In this document: in pieces, positions 26,613-35,161 of the stretch | How positions within the stretch are numbered: the first letter of the stretch is position 1 | Layout of the letters: each line of letters opens with the position of its first letter | Source: Limnohabitans sp. | GTDB lineage: Bacteria; Bacteroidota; Bacteroidia; Flavobacteriales; Flavobacteriaceae | Length of the DNA: 64,000 nucleotides | Reading direction: 5' to 3' | Assembly (NCBI GenBank): GCA_030053945.1 | Contig: JASGCW010000003.1 | Span: forward strand, 51,034 to 115,033 | Notes under the pieces: generated by a model | Databases searched by the model: none | Seen by the model: the letters and a program-made list of their open reading frames with translations, nothing else | What the model was told of the DNA's origin: nothing | Translations under genes and position numbers: made by a program

Positions 26613-27482
26613 TTGATAAAAAAATACGAAAGCGATTGGGTTCTTGAAATAAATCCTAAAAGAAATTTTTTAGAATTTAATATCAAAGAGATTTGGAGAT
26701 ATAGAGATTTACTGTTTTTATTTGTTAAAAGAGATATTATAACCTATTATAAGCAGACTATTTTAGGTCCTATATGGTTTTTAATACAACCATTAATTAC
26801 ATCAATAATTCAGTTTGTAATATTTAGTCAAATTGCAAATATTCCTTCAGATGAAGTACCATATTTTTTATTTGTATTAGCCGGAAATGTCCTTTGGTTT
26901 TATTTTTCAGATTGTTTTAAAGCAACCTCTGAAGTGTTTAAAACAAACCAAAATCTTTTTGGAAAAGTCTATTTCCCAAGAATGATAATGCCACTATCAA
27001 TAGTTTTTTCTAATTTACTAAAGTTCGCTATTCAATTTGTTTTTTTTATAATAGTTCTAATTTACTACATTTATATAGGTAATAGCTCAGTTGCTCCTAA
27101 TTGGTATATTGTCTTTACTCCTTTTTTAATGTTAGTAATGATGATTTTTTCTTTAGGTTTAGGAATGATTATTACTTCATTGACTACAAAATATAGGGAC
27201 TTAACTTTTGTGATTTCATTTGGAATTAGTTTGTATATGTATATTACACCTATTGTATATCCAACAACCTTGGCATTACAAAAAATGCCTGAAAAATTAC
27301 ATTATTTAATATACGCTAACCCTCTGACAAGCATATTTGACTTTTTTAAGTATGCTTATTTAGGTTCAGGGCAAATTAATTTTTCAGGAGTTATTTATTC
27401 CTTTTTCTTTTCAATTTTTATATTCTTTTGCGGGCTTTTAATTTTTAATAAAACAGAAAAGAATTTTATTGATGTTATTTAA
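26613..27482 (+). CDS. wzm: Polysaccharide ABC transporter permease (Wzm-like)
   Basis: Integral membrane component (289 residues, about six helices) of an ABC-2 type glycan exporter. DLLFLFVKRDIITYYKQT precedes the first helix, and LGPIWFLIQPLITS is the family signature. SLGLGMIITSLTTKYRDL and a PIVYP segment near residue 213 are also typical. It forms the pore with the Wzt-like ATPase encoded 2 bases downstream and would export a completed lipid-linked polymer or lipid-linked oligosaccharide. The start is TTG at 26613, with no ATG before the membrane region. This exporter coexists with the Wzx/Wzy genes of region A. Confidence 0.92.
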   Translation: MIKKYESDWVLEINPKRNFLEFNIKEIWRYRDLLFLFVKRDIITYYKQTILGPIWFLIQPLITSIIQFVIFSQIANIPSDEVPYFLFVLAGNVLWFYFSDCFKATSEVFKTNQNLFGKVYFPRMIMPLSIVFSNLLKFAIQFVFFIIVLIYYIYIGNSSVAPNWYIVFTPFLMLVMMIFSLGLGMIITSLTTKYRDLTFVISFGISLYMYITPIVYPTTLALQKMPEKLHYLIYANPLTSIFDFFKYAYLGSGQINFSGVIYSFFFSIFIFFCGLLIFNKTEKNFIDVI

Positions 27483-27484
27483 TT

Positions 27485-28732
27485 ATGGGAGATGTTATAT
27501 TAAAAGTTGAAAATGTTTCTAAACAGTATCGTTTAGGACAAGTGGGGACAGGAACAATATCTCATGATTTAAATAGATGGTGGGCAAAGATTAGAGGTAA
27601 AGAAGATCCATATTTAAAGATTGGTGAAACAAATGATAGGACTATCAAAGGTAATTCGGAATATGTATGGGCTTTAAAAGATATAAATTTTGAAGTTAAT
27701 AGAGGTGAAGTTTTAGGTATTATAGGTAAAAATGGTGCAGGAAAATCAACTTTATTAAAAATCCTTTCTCGAGTAACTTCGCCAACAACAGGTTCGATAA
27801 AATCAAAAGGAAGAATAGCGTCTTTACTTGAGGTTGGAACTGGTTTTCATCCTGAAATGACTGGTCGTGAAAATATATATCTTAACGGCGCTATTTTAGG
27901 AATGACAAAAAAAGAGATAACTTCTAAAATAAATGAAATTATTGAATTTTCAGGTTGTGAAAGATATATAGATACACCTGTAAAAAGGTACAGTAGCGGT
28001 ATGACAGTTCGATTAGCTTTTGCTGTTGCGGCACATCTAGATCCTGAAATTTTAGTAGTAGATGAAGTACTTGCTGTAGGCGATGCCGAGTTTCAGAAAA
28101 AAGCAATAGGTAAAATGCAAGATATTTCTAAAGGGCAAGGTCGTACTGTTTTGTTTGTTAGTCATAATATGGCTGCCGTTAAAAGTTTGTGTACTAGAGG
28201 TATGGTTCTTGAGAACGGATATGTAACCTTTGCAGGGGATATAGATAAAGCGCTAGAAATATATGAAAACCTTGATTTTGTAGAATTTAATTCAAAATTT
28301 AAAGGAGATAAATTTATCAAAGAAGTAATTCTTAATGAAGGGAAAGGACAAATTAAATATTTGTCTGAGTTTAAACTTGAAGTTGAATTTGAAACTATAG
28401 AACCAGTTAAAAATTTAGTTTTAGGAGTAGTTATAAAAGATATAAATGAAACTAAATTGATTGGAATTAATAATAAACTTTATAAAGTTAAGCTCAATGA
28501 GGAATCAATAAATAAGGGAAGAATCATTTTAAAGATTAATGAGTTTAAATTGTTACCAGGGATGTATAAGATAGATGTTTTTCTTGGAGATTCATTAAAT
28601 GATGTAGAGGTGTTACAGGATTGTATTAACTTTACTGTAGTAGAAGATTTTCAAGTTGATGTTGTAAATGATTTAGATTTTAGAATTAATAAAGTTTTCC
28701 ATAATAAGGTAAGTTGGGCATTAAATAAATAA
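27485..28732 (+). CDS. wzt: Polysaccharide ABC transporter ATP-binding protein with C-terminal domain (Wzt-like)
   Basis: ATPase of the glycan exporter (415 residues). Walker A is GKNGAGKST (81-89), the signature is YSSGM near 169-173, and Walker B is ILVVDE (189-194), followed by an H-loop in FVSHNM. An insertion near residues 25-60 before Walker A is common in this branch. From about 245 to 415 there is a beta-rich extra domain like the Wzt C-terminal carbohydrate-binding domains that recognise chemically capped chain ends (E. coli O8/O9a type). The next gene is a methyltransferase that could supply such a cap. The cap-recognition role is inference. Confidence 0.92.
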   Translation: MGDVILKVENVSKQYRLGQVGTGTISHDLNRWWAKIRGKEDPYLKIGETNDRTIKGNSEYVWALKDINFEVNRGEVLGIIGKNGAGKSTLLKILSRVTSPTTGSIKSKGRIASLLEVGTGFHPEMTGRENIYLNGAILGMTKKEITSKINEIIEFSGCERYIDTPVKRYSSGMTVRLAFAVAAHLDPEILVVDEVLAVGDAEFQKKAIGKMQDISKGQGRTVLFVSHNMAAVKSLCTRGMVLENGYVTFAGDIDKALEIYENLDFVEFNSKFKGDKFIKEVILNEGKGQIKYLSEFKLEVEFETIEPVKNLVLGVVIKDINETKLIGINNKLYKVKLNEESINKGRIILKINEFKLLPGMYKIDVFLGDSLNDVEVLQDCINFTVVEDFQVDVVNDLDFRINKVFHNKVSWALNK

Positions 28733-28740
28733 TCATACTA

Positions 28741-29436
28741 ATGAGTATAAAAAAAATAGTTAAGAATTTTTTAAAAAAGAAAAAGATTCAGTCGGAAGAG
28801 GAGTATTATGAGGAATTATTTACTAAAAATACAAAATGGAATACAGCAGACCCCAATGTTGAAGAATCCCTTAGATGGGAAATAATCAAGAAACTTGTTG
28901 GGGTTGCAAAAAAGGATTGTAATTCAGATCATTTCAAAATTCTTGATTTAGGTAGTGGAAGAGGATGGTTAACAAATTTGCTTGCAAATTATGGAGAAGT
29001 AAGCGGTATTGAACCTGTTAAACCAGTGGTTGAATATGCAAAAAAAATGTTTCCAAATATAAATTTTCAATGTGGTTCAACAAAAGATTTGTTAATATTA
29101 AATAATTCTCCAAAGTTTGATTTAATAGTTTCTTCGGAAGTTATTGAACATATTCCTGATGTGAATAAAGAAGAATTCATTAAAGATATAAATCTATTAC
29201 TAAATCAAAAGGGTTTTTTGATTTTGACAACACCAAGACAAGAAGCACAAAAGGAATGGATTAAATATATAAATCCTAACCAACCTATAGAAGAATGGAT
29301 TTCTGAAAATACATTAAAAGAAATAGTAGAAAAGCAATCTTTTAAAGCTATTGAACTACAAAGATTTTCTGTAAAACCGAATGAAAATGCCCCTGAGATA
29401 GAAATCTATCAAGTTTGGTTATTCCAAAAATTATAA
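28741..29436 (+). CDS. Class I SAM-dependent methyltransferase next to wzt
   Basis: The 231-residue cytoplasmic protein has motif I LDLGSGRGWLTNLL near residue 70 and the acidic post-I segment SGIEPVKPV. SSEVIEHIPD and LLNQKGFLILTTPR are typical of UbiE/BioC-like Rossmann methyltransferases. It starts 8 bases after wzt and may methylate the non-reducing end of the exported chain as a stop signal read by the Wzt C-terminal domain, as WbdD does in E. coli O8/O9a. Unlike WbdD it has no kinase domain or long coiled-coil ruler. It could instead simply decorate an internal sugar. Confidence 0.85.
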   Translation: MSIKKIVKNFLKKKKIQSEEEYYEELFTKNTKWNTADPNVEESLRWEIIKKLVGVAKKDCNSDHFKILDLGSGRGWLTNLLANYGEVSGIEPVKPVVEYAKKMFPNINFQCGSTKDLLILNNSPKFDLIVSSEVIEHIPDVNKEEFIKDINLLLNQKGFLILTTPRQEAQKEWIKYINPNQPIEEWISENTLKEIVEKQSFKAIELQRFSVKPNENAPEIEIYQVWLFQKL

Positions 29437-29437
29437 T

Positions 29438-30349
29438 ATGAGTTTGGTATCAATAATAATTCCCTGTTACAATCAAGCAAATTTTTTAGAAGAGAGTTTG
29501 CAATCTGTTTTAGAACAAAACTATAAAGATTGGGAATGTATTATTGTTAACGATGGTAGTATAGATAATACTGAAGATGTCGCAAAAAAGTGGATAGATA
29601 AGGATAAAAGATTCAAGTATTTTTTCAAACAAAACGGTGGGCTTAGTAGTGCCCGAAATTATGGAGTTTCAAAATCTAACGGAGACTTTATCCAGTTTTT
29701 GGATTCTGACGATTTATTAAATTCAGAAAAATTAGATTTATCTATACAAAAAGTAAATTTTAATTCTGAATATAGTGTTGTAATATCTAATTTTAAAATG
29801 TTTGAAGATGATATTTCAAAAGCACAACATCCTTATTGTAAGTTATTTTTGGAACTATTTGAATTAGATTCAATTTTAAATAAATGGGATTTTGATTTTT
29901 CTATACCTATACATTGTGGTTTTTTTTCCAGAAAAATTTTTGATACTTGTACATTCGATGAAGATTTGAAAGCAAAAGAAGATTGGCACTTTTGGATTCA
30001 ATTATTCCATAAAAAATTAAATGTGAATTTTATTGATTTGCCATTAGCATTTTATAGAATGCATCCAAATAGTATGACAAAATCACCAGCAATAATGATT
30101 GAAAATCATTCAAGAGTTCTGAATAAGATAAAAGAGATAACTACTCCTGAAGAATATGAAAATTTGTTATTAAATAGGTCGATACAATATTATAATAAGG
30201 TAAATAATTTAAATTTAAAAATAGTTCAACTTAAAAACTCAAATAGTTATTTGGGAGGATTATTTTTTAAGAAAATAATCTCTAAATTAGGGATGTTATC
30301 ATTTAGTAGAAGTATTTTCAAAATAATAATTAAAAAATTTAAAAAATAA
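29438..30349 (+). CDS. GT2 glycosyltransferase
   Basis: Inverting GT-A family 2 enzyme (303 residues). It starts VSIIIPCYNQANFLEESL, has NDGSIDNT, and the metal-binding DSDD in FIQFLDSDDLL near residue 90. KAKEDWHFWIQL holds the ED catalytic-base region, and ends in a basic amphipathic tail that may touch the membrane. Donor and acceptor are unknown. It begins 1 base after the methyltransferase stop and is followed by another GT2 after 5 bases. Confidence 0.9.
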   Translation: MSLVSIIIPCYNQANFLEESLQSVLEQNYKDWECIIVNDGSIDNTEDVAKKWIDKDKRFKYFFKQNGGLSSARNYGVSKSNGDFIQFLDSDDLLNSEKLDLSIQKVNFNSEYSVVISNFKMFEDDISKAQHPYCKLFLELFELDSILNKWDFDFSIPIHCGFFSRKIFDTCTFDEDLKAKEDWHFWIQLFHKKLNVNFIDLPLAFYRMHPNSMTKSPAIMIENHSRVLNKIKEITTPEEYENLLLNRSIQYYNKVNNLNLKIVQLKNSNSYLGGLFFKKIISKLGMLSFSRSIFKIIIKKFKK

Positions 30350-30354
30350 TAATA

Positions 30355-31254
30355 ATGCTAGCCATTGTAATTCCTTTTTATAAAATAAGTTTTATTGAAG
30401 AGACTTTTCAATCGCTTGCTAATCAGACCAACAAAAATTTTAAAGTTTATATAGGTGATGACGCGAGTCCAGAAGATGTATCGGTGATTTTAGCTAAATA
30501 TCGAGGATTTTTTGACTTTAATTATTTTAGATTTTCAGAAAATTTAGGGGGGAAATCATTAGTTCAGCAATGGGAGCGATGTATAGAACTAGTTAAGGAT
30601 GAAAAATGGTTAATGATTCTAGGGGATGATGATGTATTAGACGAAAATTGTGTTGAGTTATTTTATAATAATTTATCTGAAATAGAAGAAGGAAATATTA
30701 ATGTTGTTAGATATTCTACAGTGGTAATTGATAAGTCTAGAAATGAAATATCTAAAATTCACATACATCCAAAATTCGAATTGTCGATAGATTTTTTGAT
30801 GCGTAAATTTCAAGGAGGGACGAGAAGTTCACTTAGTGAGTATATTTTTAAATTAGAAGATTTAAAAAGAATAAAGTTTAAAGACATTCCTTTAGCTTGG
30901 TATAGTGATTTGTTGGCAGTTTTAGAAGTTTCTAATTTTTCAACAATTTTTACTATAAATGATGCAAAAGTTTATTTTAGATGGAGTGGTGAAAATATTA
31001 CTAGCAAAACAGATAATATGGTTCTGAAAAATATAGGAACTTTTCAGTTTTATTATTATTTGGTTAATAATTGTAGCCAATTTATTTCTCAATATCAAGA
31101 AAGTAGAATATTAGATCATCTAGAAAAAACTTTTTTAGACAATAAAAGAAATAAAACGTTTTGGAAGAATTTTACAAAATTATATTTCAAGCGAGGATTG
31201 TTTAGTAGATATGGTAAATTTATAATTAAAGTAATCAAATCAGTAATTAAGTAA
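30355..31254 (+). CDS. GT2 glycosyltransferase
   Basis: GT-A family 2 enzyme (299 residues). VIPFYKISFIEETFQSL opens the nucleotide-binding half, GDDASPED follows, and the DDD-type metal site is in MILGDDDVLDENC near residue 92. The catalytic-base region is divergent (PLAWYSDLLAVLE in place of a clear ED motif), so the call rests on the N-terminal half. The basic C-terminus suggests membrane association. A G6 run lies at about 30547-30552 in its coding sequence. Specificity is unknown. Confidence 0.85.
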   Translation: MLAIVIPFYKISFIEETFQSLANQTNKNFKVYIGDDASPEDVSVILAKYRGFFDFNYFRFSENLGGKSLVQQWERCIELVKDEKWLMILGDDDVLDENCVELFYNNLSEIEEGNINVVRYSTVVIDKSRNEISKIHIHPKFELSIDFLMRKFQGGTRSSLSEYIFKLEDLKRIKFKDIPLAWYSDLLAVLEVSNFSTIFTINDAKVYFRWSGENITSKTDNMVLKNIGTFQFYYYLVNNCSQFISQYQESRILDHLEKTFLDNKRNKTFWKNFTKLYFKRGLFSRYGKFIIKVIKSVIK

Positions 31255-31258
31255 TAGA

Positions 31259-32473
31259 ATGAAATTTTTAATAATAGAGCAAGATTTAAGAATTTCTGGG
31301 AGTAGTCAGGGTATTATATCAAGATCGTTTTTATCCAAACTTCGTACATCATTTCCAGATTCAAGAATTGATGTAGTGTATTTAAAGCAAAGCGAGAGTA
31401 ATGATCAACTAGAACTTTTACCCGTAGATGACATACAAGAGAAATTACTGAATTTAAAGTATCCTTTTTTTACTAAATTAATCAATAGATTGTATTGGAG
31501 AATTTTTCACGTTTCTTTAATTGATGAATTTGTACATAAGCAGTATGCAAATGAAATATCACAAATTAATTTTGAGAAATATGATCATATTTTTATTCGT
31601 TCAGGTGGTTTAAAACATGAAATGCTTTTAGCTTCAGAAGGTTTACCTATTCTTAGAAAAGGTATAATAAATTTTCACGAACCTTTTCCCACTTTTTGGT
31701 GTTCAGGAGCAAATGATTCATTGCAGAATTTGGATTTGTTTCGTATAAAAAAGATGTTAAAAGTTGTAGAGCAATCTAAGACTTGTATGGCAACTAGATT
31801 TCTTGCAAAGGATATGCAGTTTTTATATGGAACAAGAAAATATTTTTATTCTTTGCCACACCAGTTTTGTAATAAAGTATTTGATTTTTCTGATACAAAA
31901 CAAGTTCGACCAAATACAAAAAAGATAACAATTGCTTATCACGGAGCATTACAATTTGGTAGAGATATTGATAATTTATTAATAGCATATAAGGAATTGG
32001 TGAATGAAAATCAATGGATAAAAGAAAATTCGGAATTTGTATTACGTTTAAAAAGTAATGAAATTTATAGAATTGAAAAAGAATATAAAGATTTCCAAAA
32101 TATAGTTCCGCTACATGGACTTAATTTTTCAAATTCGTATTATGAGCAAGCTGCAGCTGATTTAAATATAATTTTAGAAAATGGACCTGTTTATTGTAGT
32201 GTTTTAGTTGGTAAAGCTCCTATGTTGGCATTGATTAATAAACCAATATTAACCATTTCACCAATTGAAAGTGAAATAAGAGAGGTTGTTAAGAATGATA
32301 TGTATATAGCTACTTGTGGGAATAAAGAAGAAATAAAAAGTAAATTAGAAAATCTTATTTTAGCTATCAAGGAAGAAAAAAAATTGCCTAGTGTTTTTAG
32401 TGATTATTTTAGTGATGAAAACTTTAAAAGAGATATTGAAAATATTATTTATCAAAAGAAATCAATTTATTAA
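31259..32473 (+). CDS. Putative GT-B glycosyltransferase, unfamiliar subfamily
   Basis: The 404-residue soluble protein does not match a family I recognise firmly. The first half ends at FLAKDMQFLYG and YFYSLPHQFC. The second half begins with a linker, then ITIAYHGALQFGRDIDNLL, which looks like the start of a GT-B donor domain. It continues with VPLHGLNFSNSYYEQAAADLNIIL, the position where family 4 enzymes place a loop and helix for the donor. The classical EX7E is absent, with LENGPVYCSVLVGKAPMLAL instead. Neighbours on both sides are GT2 genes, and transfer of a locus-made sugar is the simplest reading. It is one candidate for the missing nonulosonate transferase. Confidence 0.6.
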   Translation: MKFLIIEQDLRISGSSQGIISRSFLSKLRTSFPDSRIDVVYLKQSESNDQLELLPVDDIQEKLLNLKYPFFTKLINRLYWRIFHVSLIDEFVHKQYANEISQINFEKYDHIFIRSGGLKHEMLLASEGLPILRKGIINFHEPFPTFWCSGANDSLQNLDLFRIKKMLKVVEQSKTCMATRFLAKDMQFLYGTRKYFYSLPHQFCNKVFDFSDTKQVRPNTKKITIAYHGALQFGRDIDNLLIAYKELVNENQWIKENSEFVLRLKSNEIYRIEKEYKDFQNIVPLHGLNFSNSYYEQAAADLNIILENGPVYCSVLVGKAPMLALINKPILTISPIESEIREVVKNDMYIATCGNKEEIKSKLENLILAIKEEKKLPSVFSDYFSDENFKRDIENIIYQKKSIY

Positions 32474-32484
32474 TTTTTAAAATT

Positions 32485-33399
32485 GTGTTGGATTCTAAAA
32501 TTAAAATTTCAATTCTAATATCGACAAAAAACAGGTCGGAAGAACTTAAAATTACGTTAGATAGTCTTAAAGATTTTTTTTTAAAAGATTATATAGAGGT
32601 AGTTGTTTATGATGATGGTTCATCTGATAATACCTATGATTTGGTTAAAAATAATTATCCGATGGTTAAGTTGTTACATAACGAAAAATCAAAAGGATAT
32701 ATTTATTGCAGAAATAAAATGCTAAATGAGTCAGTAGCAGATTATGCAATTTCTTTAGATGATGATGCAAATTTTTTGAGTGATAACATTGATCAAATCA
32801 TAATAAATCATTTTCAAGAATTCCCGAAATGTGCAGTTATAGCTACTCGAATTTTTTGGGGAAAGGACCAACCTAATTCAATTATTTCAAATGCGAAAGT
32901 TCAAAGAGTAAAGAGTTATGTTGGATGCGGACATGTTTGGAATTTAAAAACTTGGAAAACAATCCCAAATTATCCTGAGTGGTTCGTTTTTTATGGTGAA
33001 GAAGATTTTGCGTCCTACCAATTGTTTAAAAACGGTTTAGAAATTCATTATGTGCCTGACATTTTAGTGCATCATAGAGTAGAAGTTAAGTCTCGGAAAG
33101 CAAATGCAGATTATATTCAAAGAACAAGAAGATCACTTCGTTCAGGATGGTATTTAATTTTAATGTTTTATCCTATTTTAAAAATTCCAAGAATTATGAT
33201 GTATTCTCTTTGGATGCAGATTAAGAATAAAGTGTTAAAAGGAGATTTTAAAGCCAGTATTGGAATCCTTAAGGCAATAATAGATTTATTTTTGAATAGC
33301 TTGGAATGGATTAAAAATAGGAATGGATTTTCGAACGAAGAATTTAAAAGATATTCAGAATTAACAGATGCAAAAATTTATTGGAAGCCTGAAAAATAA
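32485..33399 (+). CDS. GT2 glycosyltransferase
   Basis: GT-A family 2 enzyme (304 residues). SILISTKNRSEELKITL, YDDGSSDNT, LHNEKSKGYIYCRNK and the metal site SLDDDANFL near residue 90 are clear. GEEDF near 172 gives the catalytic-base region, and SRKANADYIQRTRRSLRSGWY is a known C-terminal pattern in this branch. The start is GTG at 32485, with TTG at 32488 as an equal alternative. It lies between the unfamiliar GT-B gene and an acyltransferase. A run of nine T occurs in its early coding region, unremarkable at this base composition. Confidence 0.9.
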   Translation: MLDSKIKISILISTKNRSEELKITLDSLKDFFLKDYIEVVVYDDGSSDNTYDLVKNNYPMVKLLHNEKSKGYIYCRNKMLNESVADYAISLDDDANFLSDNIDQIIINHFQEFPKCAVIATRIFWGKDQPNSIISNAKVQRVKSYVGCGHVWNLKTWKTIPNYPEWFVFYGEEDFASYQLFKNGLEIHYVPDILVHHRVEVKSRKANADYIQRTRRSLRSGWYLILMFYPILKIPRIMMYSLWMQIKNKVLKGDFKASIGILKAIIDLFLNSLEWIKNRNGFSNEEFKRYSELTDAKIYWKPEK

Positions 33400-33422
33400 C
33401 TAAAACAATATAATATAGAAAA

Positions 33423-34490
33423 ATGGATAATAAAAGAATTTACATATTAGACAGTTTTAGAGCTATTGCTATATTGTTAGTTATGGTTTTTCATTATTTT
33501 TCTCGTTGGACTTCATTATATCCTTATGGAAAGAAATATGATTTTTTTTCCTATGGAAAAATGGGAGTACATTTCTTTTTTGTAATTAGCGGATTTGTTA
33601 TTCTATATACTTTAGAATGCACACCTAATTTTATAATATTTTGGAAAAAAAGAATGTTAAGGTTGTTTCCATCTATGTTAATAGCTTCTACCATTACTTT
33701 TTTAATCTTTATATTATTTGATAACGGATTGTTGTTTCCAAATAGTCACTCTATAAAAAATATTTTTGTGAGTTCTACTTTTATTCAACCAGATTTGTTA
33801 TCCTCGTTAACAGGGAGGAAGTTTGAATTTGACTATATAAGTGGATCCTATTGGAGTTTGTGGCTTGAAATACAGTTTTATGCTTTTGCGAGTTTACTTT
33901 TCTATTGGACAAAAAAGAATTTTAATGCTGTTTTTTTTATTGTAACTTTTTTAATACTACTTATAAGTCTTATAGTTTTTAATGTTGATTCAGAAAATTT
34001 TATAGTAAGAATTATTAAGTCGCTTTGTAAAACATTTAATCTTTTTGAAGCATTACCATTTTTTAGTTTTGGTATTTTATTTTATTTGTTTTATAAAAAT
34101 AAAACTTCAAATTTAGCTATTCCTATTTGGCAGAAAATAAATTTTGTCCTTTTGCTTATTTTTCAAGGATATATTTATAAGAATGAACCTCAAAAAATGT
34201 TGTTTGTGTTAGGCTTTTTATTTATGTTTTTTCTTCTCATTAATCAATCTAAAAGTTTAGCATTTTTGGAGAATAAATTTTTAATAAAGATTGGAGTAGC
34301 ATCTTATTTTTTATATTTAATTCATGAAAACATAGGTGTGTTACTAATAAATAAACTTGGAGGGTATTTTAGCCCTATTGAGTTTGTTTGGCCATTGTTT
34401 ATTATAGGTGCATTAACGATGATAAGTATATTCTATACATATAAAGTTGATAAAAGAATTAATACTTTTCTTAAAAAATATATTGAATGA
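33423..34490 (+). CDS. Acyltransferase family 3 (OafA/YrhL-like) membrane protein
   Basis: Polytopic acyltransferase (355 residues, about 10 helices) that should O-acetylate glycan on the periplasmic side or lipid-linked intermediates. It shows LDSFRAIAILLVMVFHYFSRW with the conserved R and H, HFFFVISGFVI, the KKRMLRLFPSM motif and SGSYWSLWLEIQFY with the family's WSL..E pattern. There is no C-terminal SGNH domain. It overlaps the next gene by ATGA. Together with the hexapeptide enzyme at 4118 this is the second O-acylation function in the locus. Confidence 0.92.
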   Translation: MDNKRIYILDSFRAIAILLVMVFHYFSRWTSLYPYGKKYDFFSYGKMGVHFFFVISGFVILYTLECTPNFIIFWKKRMLRLFPSMLIASTITFLIFILFDNGLLFPNSHSIKNIFVSSTFIQPDLLSSLTGRKFEFDYISGSYWSLWLEIQFYAFASLLFYWTKKNFNAVFFIVTFLILLISLIVFNVDSENFIVRIIKSLCKTFNLFEALPFFSFGILFYLFYKNKTSNLAIPIWQKINFVLLLIFQGYIYKNEPQKMLFVLGFLFMFFLLINQSKSLAFLENKFLIKIGVASYFLYLIHENIGVLLINKLGGYFSPIEFVWPLFIIGALTMISIFYTYKVDKRINTFLKKYIE

Positions 34491-35161
34491 AAACAATCGT
34501 TATTATACCAGCACGAGGGGGCTCTAAACGATTGCCTAATAAAAATATTCTAGATTTAGGAGGGATACCTCTCCTTGCTCATAGCATAAATTATGCAAAA
34601 AATAATTTAGAAATTATAGATGATATCTATGTTTCTACAGATGATTTTGAGATTCAAAAAAAAGCCCTAGAATTTGGAGCAAAAGTGATTCTTAGACCTA
34701 AGGAAATCTCAGGAGATTTAGAGCCTACTGTTACTGCTTTAAAGCATATTCTAGAAAATTGTGAGGAACAGATTGAAAATGTTGTTTTGTTACAACCTAC
34801 AAATCCTTTGCGACCTGAAGGGCTATTAAAAGAGGCTTTTCAAAAATTTCTGGATTTAAAATGTGATAGCTTATTTACGGTTTCAAGGAATCATCAAAAG
34901 TTTGGTACAATACAAGACGAAAAATTTCATCCATACAACTATACTTTTGGTCAGCGTAGTCAGGATTTGGAACCACTTTTTTTTGAAAACGGATTGTTAT
35001 ACATTACTAAGTCAAAATTAATTTTTGAGGATAAAATAATTAGTCAAGATGCATATCCTATGGTTGTAAATCATATTTTTACTAACATAGATATAGACAC
35101 ACAAGATGATTTTGAATATGCCCAATACATAATACAAAAAAAATACGGAGATGAGATTTAA
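34487..35161 (+). CDS. neuA: CMP-nonulosonate synthetase (NeuA/PseF/LegF family)
   Basis: Cytidylyltransferase (224 residues) that activates a nonulosonic acid with CTP. IIPARGGSKRLPNKN is the nucleotide-binding loop, LQPTNPLRP is the family motif, and FFENGLLYI and DIDTQDDFEYA complete the fold. The length is that of the single-domain enzyme. Together with NeuB and NeuC downstream it forms a complete CMP-nonulosonate branch. Whether the sugar is Neu5Ac, legionaminic acid or another cannot be fixed from this protein. It overlaps the next gene, a methyltransferase-like protein, by 11 bases. Confidence 0.9.
   Translation: MKTIVIIPARGGSKRLPNKNILDLGGIPLLAHSINYAKNNLEIIDDIYVSTDDFEIQKKALEFGAKVILRPKEISGDLEPTVTALKHILENCEEQIENVVLLQPTNPLRPEGLLKEAFQKFLDLKCDSLFTVSRNHQKFGTIQDEKFHPYNYTFGQRSQDLEPLFFENGLLYITKSKLIFEDKIISQDAYPMVVNHIFTNIDIDTQDDFEYAQYIIQKKYGDEI

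Noticed and set aside
30547..30552. G6 run in a GT2 gene as a second phase-variation tract
   Set aside because: Too short to slip often; falls in a normal Gly-Gly codon context.
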